A stretch of 41,225 bases of DNA from Haplomitrium mnioides (taxonomy: Eukaryota; Marchantiophyta; Haplomitriopsida; Calobryales): NCBI GenBank assembly GCA_049999725.1, contig JBNGIS010020166.1, positions 60,689 through 101,913 on the forward strand. The letters are read 5' to 3'. The notes under the pieces were generated by a model. The model searched no databases. It was given only the letters and a program-made list of their open reading frames with translations, and was not told where the DNA came from. The translations under genes were made by a program, and so were the position numbers. Positions within the stretch are counted from its first letter, which is position 1, and every line of letters starts with the position of its first letter. Of this stretch, positions 18,500-31,668 are shown piece by piece.

Positions 18500-20240
18500 C
18501 TTGTACAGGTAAGGTCTTTTCTTCACTTCATACTTCTTTGTTGGGCGTTCAATACCATCAACCTTTGCTCTTAATATGTTAAAGTATGGTGAAGCCACTT
18601 CACCCTATCGTTTTTTTTTTTAATCTCTACTTGACATCATTAGAGGTGCATATTGTGTCTCTAATGTGGCATCAAAGTGCTCTACCATTTTCTTGCTGCA
18701 AAATGGATACCATAGAGGTAGATATCGATAGTGCTTAGTGTGCTCCAATTTTTTCAAGTATGTAAATCCGCAACCTACACAATTTGGGCCACAAATCAGA
18801 CAACCTTTATAGCAAGAATGTTGTTGACCATATATTCAATGCATATGTAGAATGATCATTGATTGTTCATATTATTATTGCCTTCAACTTGAAATTGTGC
18901 ACAAACTAGAATGCTTCACCACATCAATGTAGTTGACTACTTTTCTCCACAATTTTCCAAAATCGTCCAACAGCTGATCCAAGTATACATATAGGCTTTT
19001 TTTGTTTATGATTAGGACCAAGAATCAACATAGCTAGAATTACAAATAATTCCTTTGTAGTTAGCCAAGGAAGTAGATTGTAATTCAACAAAAAAATGGG
19101 CCAAGTAGACCATGATACTGAACTATTCCAAAAGGATTAGCCATCAAGGGCCAATCTCAACTTAACATTACTTGGCTTTGCTGCAAACAACAAATCAATG
19201 ACTGTATCTATGTGCTTCTATGCCTTTTAATTTGTGGTATGATGGACCATATTATCTGCAGTTCTATTCTCATGATGCCAAGTCATAAGTTAAGAAGTGA
19301 TCAAAGATACATTTAAAGCTTTAGAATTATAAGAAAATACCTCAAAACCTTTGGAGATTGGTGAGATATCCTTACTTACCTTATATTTGCCTATGTATAG
19401 AACACAACCATTCTCACAAGTACAAATTCTCTCATATTTGAGGTTGAGCTTCCTCAAAGTTTCTTTGCAACATACAAATTTTTTAGAAGCTTGTGCCTTG
19501 CTAGAATTGCATGGTCCCCCATCAAAGTCAACAAGACATTTACTCCATTGCTTGAGAAGTCATAGTTATAACAAATATTTAATAATAAAAATATGAAGTA
19601 CACTACTATAACATCCATCTTGATGCATGACTACCAATGGTCTATTGCCTCTTTCATGCTATTGGTTGGAGATTCTTGATTAACAAGTAGAGGCTCTTCT
19701 TGAAGAGAATTCTTGACATGGGTTAGAGTACCTCCAAACACTTCACCCAATTTAAGCACATCATGAGCCTGACCAATAAAGTCAGCGACATATTCACATA
19801 TTCTCTATAAGGTCTATTCAAGCAATGCTCTAACCTATTGCTCAACTTCTATTATTGGGTGCTTTGTAGAGGTTTTCTATTTCAAGCTTGCGTTTCTTAA
19901 TGGATTAGGGCTATAATTGCTCATTTAGTCTAAAGCCCACTCATTGTCACTAGAGTCATGTGCATCAACAACCCACACTAAGTATCCAATGTACGGACCA
20001 TGTTTTACAAGATGCGTTAGAGCAAGATTTTGACTAGTTTGTAATTCCCTTTGCACTCCATGCATAGAAAACACATCCTATAGTCTTTAGCATTTTCACA
20101 AATATTTTGTTCTTGGTACGATAATGGGTCATGACAGTTTTGCATTTTAGTTGGATAGTAGAGTCTTAGCTTATGTCTTCTACTTGATCTACTATGATCT
20201 AGAGATGTTGATGGAGCATCTATATTACAAGCACAAATAA
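18500..20240 (-). pseudogene. CACTA (En/Spm) TNP2-type transposase relic
   Basis: Minus-strand fragments in order: YLVWVVDAHDSSDNEW (about 19995-19930), the short cysteine block ICTCENGCVLYIGKYK (about 19430-19385) like the ydaC.ngC.LY motif of TNP2, then FAAKPSNVKLRLALDG, WSTWPIFLLNYNLLPWL, ILAMLILGPN and GRFWKIVEK (about 19200-18950), and HTKHYRYLPLWYP with FDATLET near 18730-18650. These match the DGFNPF, STWPV..YNLPPW, GP and HRRFLP blocks of plant TNP2. The protein cuts and rejoins CACTA transposons. Stops and frame changes are frequent. Copy A ends at 18495, directly beside the last coding trace, so the rest of this gene should lie left of the window. Confidence 0.8.
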
Positions 20241-22157
20241 GGTTTCTATGCTACTTAATGTTGTATTATAGACTGTATCCAAAAATGAAAATGGAGCTGC
20301 ATACAAATGTTGTAAGGGCACCTACTCCTATAGATAGAAATAGTATATGCATCTATTTTGTATCAACTAGTCATCAAGTAAAATTCAATCCTCTAGTCAT
20401 TAACATCCTTCTTGCTTGCAAGCAAGCACAACATTAGAATATAATAGGAGAAGTGGGCTTAAATAAACTTCTTGATTTTAAACAAACAAACCTTTTGCCT
20501 CTTTTTCTTCAAAATGCCCAAAGCTGATAGTCCATACAAGAGTTTAACTTAATTCATACAAGAATCACTTGAGTAAAGAGACTTGCTATTCTATTTAAAA
20601 GCTTGTGATTTGGACTACCTTTATCCTTAAGAAAGAGAATAAGACCTATTAGAGCTACAAACATGAATAAACCTTAAGAATTGGCTACTCACTACTCCAA
20701 ATTTAGATGCATTCTAAGATATTAGATAGAATATAAAACATTCTCATTTTCTAAATACCTACATACTTTGGTTGGTTATGGCTATAGAAAAATACTAACT
20801 TCTAAGCATTTTCTCATATTGTGTGACATCTAGATCTAAAAAGTTACAAGAGAAGCCAATAGAGGTAGAGTTTAGAACATACTTAATGGGATAAGCCTCC
20901 TTCTATAGCATAATCATCCAAGTACATCAAATCCAAGACATTTTCTAAACCATGGATAAACATATAATCAACAAACCTTGTAACATGGGACAACTTATGA
21001 AATTAGAAATAATAAGCCTTAGATGTGACAAGTCTATTGAGGAAATCCCATTTGTAGTTGAATAAAAAGTTGTTAGCCAAATAAACTCCACATTTACTGC
21101 TTATATGTATCCTAATGATTTATCTAAGGATATATAGTAATTGAAATAGAGGTGAAGATTGTCCACCAAAAATTCCAACCACCAAATGAGGTATATGGCT
21201 TCCATTGACTTGAAAGACTTCAAGTTTTTTCAATAATCTAATTCTTCTTAACTTTTAAGCCATATATACTTAAAATCAAAGGTTGTTTTATGAACAACTA
21301 AGAATTTGAACCAATGGATATTAATATTCTTTCTAGATACTGAGAGGTTGAGAGAACTCATTTTCATTTAAAGGTTTGCAAAGTCTACAAATTTCTCTAA
21401 GAGAGATGTAGAGAAATTAATAAAGGCTATTTCTTTGATAAAGTATGTAGAATCTTTGAAGACCCAACTACCGTTACAAAAAACACTAGCTTTATAAATT
21501 GTGTTTACTTAGTCTATGCATATTAGGTAGAATAGCTTTGTAATAATAACTTGGCCATTTCGAAACATCAACAAGAGTGGTATTATAGATAACATCAATA
21601 AACCTAGGCTTTTTAAGTGTTATAAGACTTCCAAGCATTACAAATAAAGTGGTGTCTTGTACTATTGGATAGTATAACTTGCTAAATCTAATGATATAAT
21701 ATCTAGATTTTCCCTAAAGCCTCGTAGACACAGCTCTATTAGGCCATAACTCCACTTATATTACCTTTATAGGGGTATGGTAGGCCTCAATCCAAGTCAC
21801 AACTACTTGACATTGCACTACATCCATGCAAGCCATCAATAGAATGTTTGAGACTACAATGACCTCACTTTGTGCAACAACTAGCAACCTCTTGATACAA
21901 AACCTATAGTTAATGCATATAACCACCATACTTGGGGTCTCAACTACAAGTATACTCTGCTATGCTATGCTTAAGAGTGAAATAGAGCAATGTAGACAGA
22001 GCATTATTGTTGCTTGCAAGGACCACAACAAAGCTAATGTTTCTTAGAGAAGTAGTGCTATGTAAGAGGCATAGTCAACTAATTATGTGCAAGTAATAGT
22101 CAAGAGAATAGAGGCTATTGTACCCGTATGACAAAAATAACAATGCTCCATTATTAC
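20241..22157. other. No recognisable gene
   Basis: AT-rich sequence with only short open frames. It may be the 5' part of the CACTA element or the leader of an LTR element whose LTR could begin near 22173. I see no domain on either strand. Confidence 0.5.
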
Positions 22158-22170
22158 GGCTCTAATGCTA
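22158..22170 (-). promoter_or_regulatory. Possible degenerate primer-binding site next to an LTR start
   Basis: The minus strand reads TAGCATTAGAGCC, three transitions from the initiator-Met primer site TGGTATCAGAGCC. Two bases later the plus strand begins TGATAAAGAATTC, a possible LTR end. No gag could be recognised to the left, so this is tentative. Confidence 0.35.
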
Positions 22171-22172
22171 TA

Positions 22173-24650
22173 TGATAAAGAATTCAAACTAGTAGTTCAA
22201 GAGTGAAGAAAAAAACCAAGAAAAGTGCTTTGTGAGCTTTGTTTAAACAACTTCGTCACATATTCCAATGTGAAACACTTATGGCATCCTTTTCTTTTTG
22301 AGTTGTTGTCGGCAACACCATTCATTCTTGTTTTGTAGATAGAGAAGGCCATTTCAAACCAAACAAACTCATTTTCAGAAGTTATGCACAAAGGCAATGC
22401 AAGTGTAGGGAGNNNNNNNNNNNNNNNNNNNNNNNNNNNNNNNNNNNNNNNNNNNNNNNNNNNNNNNNNNNNNNNNNNNNNNNNNNNNNNNNNNNNNNNN
22501 NNNNNNNNNNNNTGTAGGGAGTGGAAAAGCCAGTTTGAAAAAAAAAAACGCATATGACTATTCAAACAAATATCACTTCCAAATTTCTCAACTAGCGACA
22601 AATGCAATGTATAGTCAAGAGAATGATAGGAAAAACTCTCAAGATAGTTGTTGCACTGCAATGACAAGTTATTAAATATATTGGGAACAATTCACTGAAA
22701 TTTGACACAAAAGCTTGAGCAAAGTTAATAAATTAATGTGGTAGCATGTATTTCCAAATTGTTAATTTCTCATAGCAAGTTCTAATCATATTGGTATTGA
22801 GTTTCAACTCTTTCTTAGAAGTAATAGAAAAACTCATAATGAAATGATGTCTAGCACTCTATACCACAATAGGCAGTTACAATTGTTTTGATTGTCATAC
22901 AAGGTTGCAATTATATTAGGCAATGCAACCTTCTTGGACAAAAATTGTTGCATGACTTTTGTCTTAGAATCTCTTCATAGAATCTATATTCAACCTAAAA
23001 TCTAGCTTTTATTTGAAATCAAAATAAGTATAGAGTGAGAGTATGAAAAAAAAACTATGGCAACAAAGCCTTGTAGAACTAGTCAAGCCAATTCATAACA
23101 TTAAAGACCCTAGCCAAATATGAAAGAGGTTTTCAACAAAACCATTTGGAGCATTAAACCAAATTTTCGTCAACACTTTGATCTTGCTAAATAATTCTCC
23201 TTGAATGTCAAAAAAATTGTTGAAAAACCAAAAAGAGTGTCTTTAAAAAAGTGAGTATAGAAAAACTCTATAGAGCCAAACCCATACAATGAATGAAAGC
23301 TTAGGATACGAGAAGGAATACTCACAAAAGAAAGCTACAAGGATGTTCTTGCTAAGAGAAGAATGAAACTTGTCCAAGTTGAGCAAATTGTTGCAAGTCA
23401 AACAAGAGAGTGAAAGGGTGAAGATGTTCACACTTCATGGTCATCATATCCAACAACTTGACTTTTCAGCTATGGTTTTCTAACCACCAAATTGCTTGCC
23501 AATGGCTTGTATAACAAAATCCAAGTGCAAATATTGCATGAAGAGACTTTTGCTGCAAGTCTCTACAAACTATGTGGAAAGCTTACTGAAAACATTTCAT
23601 GCTTCTTGTGATCTTCATTGTGATCCACGCTACTGTAATGTTCACAAAACCAAAGAGGGAAGATTTTTGTGAAGACGGTTTTGTTTAAAATTAGGAGTGC
23701 GCTCGAAGAATCAAAACACATCAAAGAAAAAAAAGAGAGAGTATATGGTAGCTTTAAACCCCAGAAGGGACTGACTTCAAACGGTACAGAGAGTAGAATC
23801 TATTTATTTGGCTCCTAGACTTCACCGAGAGACTCATGGGATAAGTTGTTGCGACATGGAGCTTCAAGAGAGAAAGATTGGGTCAATGAACAACATCATT
23901 TGCGGACTGATCGACAACCATTCAACGAAAGAAACTTTGACTAAGTATGCAAAAAGAGTGTTTGTGTATGAATATTCAGATTTGTAAGGAATTATCCAAA
24001 TTTCTATAGATGCAATCAGGTGACTGGTAGGATATGAAATTGTTCCTTGCACCCTAGATAAAAGATATATGCAAGGAGAAAGGTTCTCTTGATTATTCAA
24101 GAATTTTTTAAAAGTGTCTAAAATGATGTTTTCAATCACTTTATAGATGAGGAAAACGTGAAATTGAGAACTTTGAGAACTAGAAAAAATTATTTATAGT
24201 CTTGAAAAATAAAATTCAAGTTATTAAAAATTTACCTTGACCTATATAGGAGAATTTGAAAAAGAAAAAAAGGTTTTTTTTTGCTATTCAACTCACAACA
24301 AGACATTTTCAAAAATAGGAAAAACAAAGAATTCAAGGTTTCATGACATGTGAGTATGAAGAAGATTAATACTTGGGATGAAAAGAGTAAGGTCAACTCT
24401 TTACATGGATCAAAGTGTAAACATGATGGAACCTGTTTGGAGGAATGTAGACAAAGAGAGCATCAAAAGAGAGCATTTAAGAAAGTGGACAAATGAAGAT
24501 AAGATGAAGATTTGAGTACTATTTTTAGAAATATAATGCTAGGGTTAGATAATTGTAAATAATAATAAATGTATATAGTGCATTATATGTTAGAAATGAT
24601 AAGACTGAGGTTACAAATGGTATATTATTAGTAGAATTTAAGTATGATTA
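22173..24650. other. Unidentified stretch, possibly LTR-derived; contains a 100-N gap
   Basis: If the primer site at 22158-22170 is real, an LTR starts at 22173, but I could not find its far end. Open frames are short and unrelated to known families. The gap at 22413-22512 has the same nine bases, TGTAGGGAG, immediately on both sides. Confidence 0.3.
22413..22512. other. Assembly gap of 100 N
   Basis: One hundred N bases flanked on both sides by TGTAGGGAG (22404-22412 and 22513-22521), as would happen if two overlapping contig ends were scaffolded without being merged. Confidence 0.99.
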
Positions 24651-25249
24651 ATAGGAGTAAGTTCAGTTAAGAAGCGGTTGAAATTTCCTTGTTGCATTTG
24701 GCCCTATGTCTTTTTGCATGTGAAGGAATTGTGAAGTCTATCATGAGTGGAGAGTCTTTGGGATCTAGTTACTTATATCTTGTCTAATATTTTTTTTTAT
24801 GTGAGAGTAGTGTCAAATTGTGAGGAATTAGGCTCTGTGAGGTGAGAAGTGGTAATAAGGCCACAATATAGAATAGTTCTCATCTTTTATCTGGATCTTG
24901 CATGGTATTAATGCATGTTGATCTTTTTGAGTTTGGAGCACTCATACAATGCTATGACAAGTCTGGTCTTCACGAACATGGGCTTGCCTACTAGCAAAAG
25001 AAGTATAGAGACCATTGAAAGTGGAAAAGATGCCTATGGGGGACTAGAACCTCTATTGCAACCTTGGATCTATCTTCATTTCCTATTCTTAACGTTGAGA
25101 AGCTATGCACGTGTCGTAGCACAGCAGCAACACTCCAACCCCAAAAAAACAACAACCCGAGATCGAACCACGCAAGATCTATATAGAAATTCGCTCTTAA
25201 TCCACTTTTACCAACTTTCCAGATTCTTTAAAGAGTTCTGAAACTGCAC
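24651..25249. other. No recognisable gene
   Basis: A 108-codon open frame at 24915-25241 has no known domain. Another frame near 24925-24985 gives a phrase resembling a pentatricopeptide repeat helix, too short to call. Confidence 0.4.
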
Positions 25250-28010
25250 TCTATCAGTTTAGAGATGGACCTCTCCACTCTAGGACTGACAACCTTTCTC
25301 CACGTAACCAAACACAAAAACTACTACTACTACTACTACTATAATAGAACAAAAGCCAAGAATTACTCAAATTGTATGACTGACACTTCCAAGATAAGAA
25401 AGCTGTTGTACAGGCTGATTTTAAACAGAAGCTGAATCAGAGAAATTCACAAGCAATCAGTTCCCCAACTTGCTAGGAACTCTCAAACCAACACTCCAGT
25501 GCCTACCTTCATTAAAACATCTCACTTCCCTCAAACTAGATACTCAAGCCACTCCAACCCAATATATCCCAGAGCTTCGATGCTGAGAACTCAGCTATGG
25601 AACGACCTTTCTGATCTCACATCCAACTGCTGTTCCTCCAACCACCCACTACTCTGTTTATTTGTTGAAATGCCCACATATTCCATAGGCACACACAATC
25701 CTGAGCACTCCTTGCTCTACTGCAACCCACCAACCAGTATCCACTGACTGATTGACCACAGCAGGTTCTCTCTTTAAAAATATAACAATCACAAAACAGA
25801 ATAGAACTTAAAGCAGAATTGATTTGCCACTAAACCTCGCACAGATTTACAACATGGAACTCAGAACCCAAGCCCACCAGCAGGACACACTCAAGCGCCT
25901 CCTGACATGCACTCCTCTAATTCTACATGACTGCTTTCTTCAATTGCAAACCTGCAAAACATTCACCAACCAACTCTAACTGCAAATCCTTGTTCCTTCC
26001 TCAAATTGCTCCTCATGAATCTGCAATCAACAACTTGAGCAGGGGACCTCACAGACATGAACTCTATGTATATTTCTTGAAGCACACATGTACAATGAGA
26101 CTAACCAGCAAAACAGGAACTCGCCAACAGGCTTGTACCCCTTGTCCTGCTCAACTGACAATAACAGTCATTCTAATTCCAATTCAAACTAACTTGCTTC
26201 TCTACACGCTAACTTCTTTACACTAAATTTACAATAAGAACTAACAACTCACAAACCATTATTAAACTAAATAACTCATTTACACTAGTTTACACAGACT
26301 TCGCTCGTCATAAGAACTAACTACTAACAATTGTTCTTATGCTAACTTTCGAACTTTCACTAACTCTTCCTCTTCAACTTCGAACTTTTCAACTTCCGCA
26401 TAGTAGTCGTTTCGCCCTTTCCAAACTTTCGAACTTTCGGTTCGACTTCCACACCGAAACCACAACAAATCACTGATTCGCCATTCAAAACTCTTCTCCT
26501 CACGCACCTTTCCTTTTTCCCGCACAAAACACCGATAAGTTGCCATTTCATATATCACCATTTCGCTTCATCGCCATTGATCTCCTCGGAAAGCAACCTT
26601 CCTAACCGATGCTCCCCACTTTGTAATCCCCATCGGAACCATTTAAACCAGGGTGTCCCACTTCAGATCCCCACACGGACACAAAACTAAATCCCCCGTA
26701 ACCGGGGTTCCCCACTTCGAAAAGCAAATTGGAACCCCCTTAAATGGGGTTCTCCACAACGTAACGCTAAGCTCCGAAGCCTTCTTCGGACTCACGGACT
26801 CTCCACTACACGGAACACGCTTCCGCTCACTTCCAATTTCTTCTTATCCCCTTTAAAATTTTAATTTCATCTGATTACAACACCAATTCCGTCGATCGAT
26901 TACTTCCTCACAGTTGATCGATCCTCGCTCAACATTTCTCACCTTATTCCCCGCATTGAGCTCTTACGCATGACCATTCTTCACCTCAATCCGTAAAGCT
27001 CTTCAATAATTTTGAATCCTGCATTCAGATCAAGTCGCTCTTCATTCTTCGTCGTTCGAAATCAGATCCCAGTGCAACATTCGATTCTGTCCATTGCTTC
27101 CGTCGTTGGCCTGATCGATTTCCACCTCGCAGCAATCCTTCAATTCGATCCCTCACAGAAACACTCTTCACATTACCTTACCTCAACAGAACACTTCGAC
27201 GATGAATTCCAGCCCGAAGAGTCTTCATCCCGTTTTCCTTTCTCATCACAGCAATTCTTCATTCGATTGCTTCACCAGTGCGTAGAGCTCCTCTGTTCTG
27301 CTCAATTCTCCAGCACAACGACAAGTTTTCCCCCTACGTTAGATTGTTCCAGTGCAGCGAGCCTTCATTCGTCATCAGAAAACTCCGTGCCAACGAACCT
27401 TCCTCTTAACCAATCCATTGATCATTCCTTCTCAAGAATTCGCTTCGCAGATTTTATTCCTTAAATTTTACGACATTCGATTCCTTCAGAAGCCTTCAAC
27501 ACTGATCAATCTTACCTTTCATTCGTAGATCTTCCACTTTGTATCGGATCATTACAAATCATCTCCTCCTTCGCACAGCAAACGATCATCCTTCAATTCC
27601 GATTAATTCCCCTTACTCATAGCTGATCGATTCCGAAAATCTCTTCCTCATCTTCGGATTCCCATCTTGATCCAAACACTCGTGGCTCCCTCAAATGCTT
27701 CATAACAGGTGGCTTTCCCCAGTCACCTCCAAATATCCCATAAGTCTTCTGTCATAAGTCAGAAGCACTATATAAACATTTGACTCTAATTATCCTTCGA
27801 GAGGCATCCCCACAGGATATAAGGCCACCGCTTAATACTCTGCCCCTGGACGGATCTAGTTCTGGGCACACAACATGACAACTTGTCCTCCAATGCAATT
27901 CCATTGGCTCTTGGGCAAGCTGTCCATCAACACACATGTAGACTGATAGGGGCTGGCTGGCCTTCAACAACTAGATTAGTTTTACAACACAAAAATCTAT
28001 TTTTCTTTTT
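25250..28010 (-). other. C/T-rich stretch, possible long LTR of an unidentified retrotransposon
   Basis: The composition shifts to C/T-rich on the plus strand, with an (ACT) microsatellite at about 25320-25342 and three spaced copies of a CCCCACTTCGA-like motif with small hairpins at 26605-26760. At 27995-28022 the minus strand has a long purine tract (GGGAAGAAGAAGAAAAAG and more) next to a TGTTGTAAAAC that could begin an LTR at about 27990. No matching second LTR, primer site or coding region was found. Open frames such as 27012-27464 (150 codons, serine-rich) have no family. Confidence 0.3.
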
Positions 28011-29195
28011 CTTCTTCTTCCCTGAAAAAGAAATCAACTTCCTCATCACCTAGCCTTCTCTCCTTTCCAACTACATCCCAAAATTTACTCACCAGTACTT
28101 ATTTATATATTTTTACACTTTACTCTCATTATACACAAAACTGAAGCTTTACCACTTCCCTCTCACTCCATTGCGCAGAAGAGACCTCCTTTGAGTTGTT
28201 TCTGACCTTTTGTCAGGAACTATGCTCCCACAGCACGTCATACCCTCTAACCGGTGCACCCTAGAGAGAATAGGCACAAAGATAACATAAGAAGAAGGTT
28301 CTCTAAGGAACTAACGAGGTGCCAAGTTTTGCACAAACACACAACAAAAAGATTTCAATTCCATCATGGAATCATTGCGCGTACAAACAATTAGAGCAAG
28401 GATAGCACAACTTTAGCAACCAACAAGATGAAGAGAACCCCTTAAAAACTATGAGCACAAAGCGAAAACCCTCGAGCCTCTCGAGGGGATTTTTCTCCAC
28501 TCAAAACAAAGCATATAAAACTTTCAAATGTGCTAAAACCATGCCAAGCTTAACGAGAGGTGCGTTACCAAAGGCTCCTCACGATATACATCATCAGACC
28601 CCAAAGTATCTCATTGAAAACATGTTGCACTACTCTTCTCGCTTTAGGTAAGTTCATTTGTCATGAGCTTCACAACCTACTTTAACGAGTCGAAACTGCA
28701 TTTTTTTATCAACCCTTTTTTTATATGAGAGCTAGTAAACTTCTTCTAGTCTTTCCTCGCTATACAAAAACCACACTCATTGAGATTGAGTATCCTCCAC
28801 TATAAATGCCAATCATACCCATTGTGCAATCAAAAAATACATCTCGTCCACATCCTCTACAAAACAAGCTCTTGGGCTTCACCTTTTGACAATATATATC
28901 CATCCCTTTAACACAAATGGGACTCATGAGTGGATGTCCACTCATTAGTCTATTCTCTATACACCAAGTAGAAGTGATCGCAACAAGGTGCAATTATAGC
29001 CTATTCCACTTCCATCTTGACCTTAATCTCCGTCTTTGATTGTGTCTATAAAACAAGCTCAATGGACAATAATCTCCCTAAACATTGGTTCTCAATTCAC
29101 TCTCAGTAGCTATTGAATCATAATACACGCAAAGACAAAGCTTAGCAAAAGATGCATAACAAAGAGTACTTTTCAAAATTACCTAACCAAATCTT
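28011..29195. other. No recognisable gene
   Basis: Short open frames only (28451-28651, 28760-28993). A CTCGAG..CTCGAG inverted pair lies near 28470-28487. Nothing further can be supported. Confidence 0.5.
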
Positions 29196-29330
29196 GCTCT
29201 CTTGATAGAACTCTAAAGAGCCTCAAATCCTTTTCCGCATGCTCTCTTGATGGACATCTAAAGAGCTTCAAATCATTTCATGTGTACTTTCTTGATGGAA
29301 CTCTAAAGAGCCTCAGCTCCAATGCCAAAT
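29196..29330 (+). repeat. Three 45-bp tandem repeats
   Basis: Units begin at about 29201, 29246 and 29291 with CTTGATGGAACTCTAAAGAG-like sequence followed by CCTCAAATCC-like sequence, with several substitutions between units. No coding role is apparent. Confidence 0.75.
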
Positions 29331-31668
29331 GTTCTCTAAACCCTAGAAGACCATTTTCTCGCCATTTCTTTGCAAGAAACATTTGCCTAGCACTACTCTT
29401 TGATTTCTTCTATTGAGCCATCTCATCATCTTGTTTTTGTTATCAACATAGTATATAAGTGGGAATTTCATGCCATAAATCTTTTGCATTAGCCGGTACT
29501 CTAAAAAGACTTAGACTAGTAACGAGCTTATCTTGAAAGTGGATAAATTCTTAAAAAATCATAGGAGCTAGGATAGCATTCAAAACACCCAAAGATACTC
29601 CTTCCATGAGAAAATTGAATTAAAAAATGCCTTGAAGCAATTCTCTAATGCGACCAAGATTCACAACAACAAAGAGAAAAGAGTTGATAAGTTAATGTCT
29701 TGACATTGAACCATTCAATCAAGTATAAGGACTACAAAATCAAGATGCAAAGAATCCAATCTTGCAACTGCATAGGTCAACATACGGGGAGACAAAGGCA
29801 TTTGATCTATGACGCTGAGCTTATTAGAACTACAAGTTGAACTAGTTTTAACCACGTAGATTTGCATGAAGAGGATGTGAGATCCGTATCCCTTTGAGTA
29901 TCCTTCAACTCAGTGACAAGAGGTGCCACTTTCCTTGCTCTTGCATCTAAACCTAGCAGGCTAGTGATGCCCTACTCTGATTGGCCCCGTTGCAGCTTGG
30001 TACGATCGAAGGGGTTGAGCTCTCTTGAACTTATAGCCTAGTTAAGATTGATTTGTCCACTTGATATTACCTCGGCTAGAGGCAAATTGGCTTGCAATTC
30101 ATATAGAGAAGTGCCTCCAAAGGACACTATGGGAAAGAGTCGAGAACATGAAACAACTTTACTATACATAAGGGTCAAGTCATATGCGTGACGTAGAGTG
30201 AAAACTGGTAGTCAACGTGAGATGGAATATTGGGGAGAATTCAAGCAATTTCCTCTAGAGACAACGGGAAAACATGAGTGCAATATCTGTAAAAGAGTGA
30301 AGTTCAAGGTGGTTCAAGTATCTAATTAGGCTAGAATGGGCAGCTGCTAAAGAGCAAGGCAGGGAAGAAATTGCGAATGCATGAGAAGAAGAACGTACGA
30401 TGACAAACGAACCATTGCATCATACTACATAGAGCAAGAAATCCATTTCAAAACAGACACTAAGAAAATCCGCTTCACAATAGACATATAGAAGAGCAAA
30501 TTACAACCTAGCAATGGGGTTGTTGAAGTCTAATAGGGTGTGTGTGTGTCTTGCGAGGATTAAGTATCCTATATACGTGATGTGATGAAGAAATCATTCA
30601 TGGACAGAGAGAAAGAGATGGGCGCTTCCAATTTATGTTACTTTAGAATGAGTTCTACTTGCAAATTTCTCACTTGTGTTTTAGTCATTTGTTGTGATTG
30701 ACTAAAATGACTACAATGGAGAAAGGGGGATACATCTTGGTAGTTTTACTTACAATCATTTATGGATTTAGTCCAAATTAGCAACATGGTCTAATTTGGG
30801 TCATTTCGATCAAGTGTTTATTTCATCAAATGGTTGAAATAACCCAAAAGCATAAAAATAGTCATTTTTAACATTTGGTTGTTTTGGACACTTTCATCGT
30901 TTGTTTGTTTATGTTGCGTCAGCTTTTTTTTTTTTGGTCAGGTAGAACATTGCACTCAAAGAAATCTTACGATGGGATGATATGGATGTACAACTTACTC
31001 CAACTAAGTGAGGACAAGATGGTAAGATGGAAGTAGACCTTCATCCCATTCACGAGAATCCTATGTTGGGATTAAGTGGACAGACAACTTCATATGATCG
31101 CATTGGGATGTGATGAAAGTAGACTTGTATCCTATCTTCTAGAGACAATTTTACATCTAACAATAAAGATCTCTTTCCATATCTTAGACCTTAGTCCCGT
31201 TGTCTAGAGACAAATTGCAAACTTCCCATCTTCTAGAGACAAAAATTGTTTGCAATTTTAAGTCCAACAATGAAGGTCTCTTTCCAACACAGCTAAATGC
31301 TATGAGATGAAGTTCTACTTGCATATGTGTCCCTAGATGTGTTAGAACTCGGGTTTATGAAGGGGTTACTTTGGGAGAGTAGAGTGCTGAGAGGTTGTTT
31401 AGATCTAGGATTGTCATTGCCAGCATTTTAGTGTGGTTGTAATGCAGTATACCTTGGAGTTCCCTCGACTAGAGCTACGATAAGGTAGATGTCTTTATCT
31501 CAGTTTGAACTTTGAACACTAATCACATGACAGCGAGAGAATCTGTCAAATACAGATCTTGGATATCTGAATCCGAATCCTAGAGAACAAAGCCACAACT
31601 CAGGTTCAATTTTGCAATCTGATTTTCTCCTACATCTTATGCCGATCTATAATAGAACCCCGAGGGAG
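29331..31668. other. No recognisable gene
   Basis: Mixed sequence without an open frame of note. There is a short GT repeat at 30540-30549, and a partial duplication in which CTTCTAGAGACAA recurs near 31136 and 31226, each followed by AACAAT-AAG-TCTCTTTCC-like sequence. Confidence 0.5.

Noticed and set aside
19351-19596. 81-codon plus-strand open frame
   Set aside because: It is the antisense shadow of the CACTA transposase relic on the minus strand.
25140-25170. tRNA or SINE promoter box (minus strand GGTTCGATCTCGGG)
   Set aside because: Only a B-box-like word; no A box, cloverleaf or acceptor stem could be found.
24915-25241. Possible pentatricopeptide-repeat fragment (FGALIQCYDKSG in one frame)
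   Set aside because: Only one short phrase, no second repeat, and the frame closes at once.
27012-27464. 150-codon open frame
   Set aside because: Serine/phenylalanine-rich product of C/T-rich DNA with no family match and no splice or promoter context.
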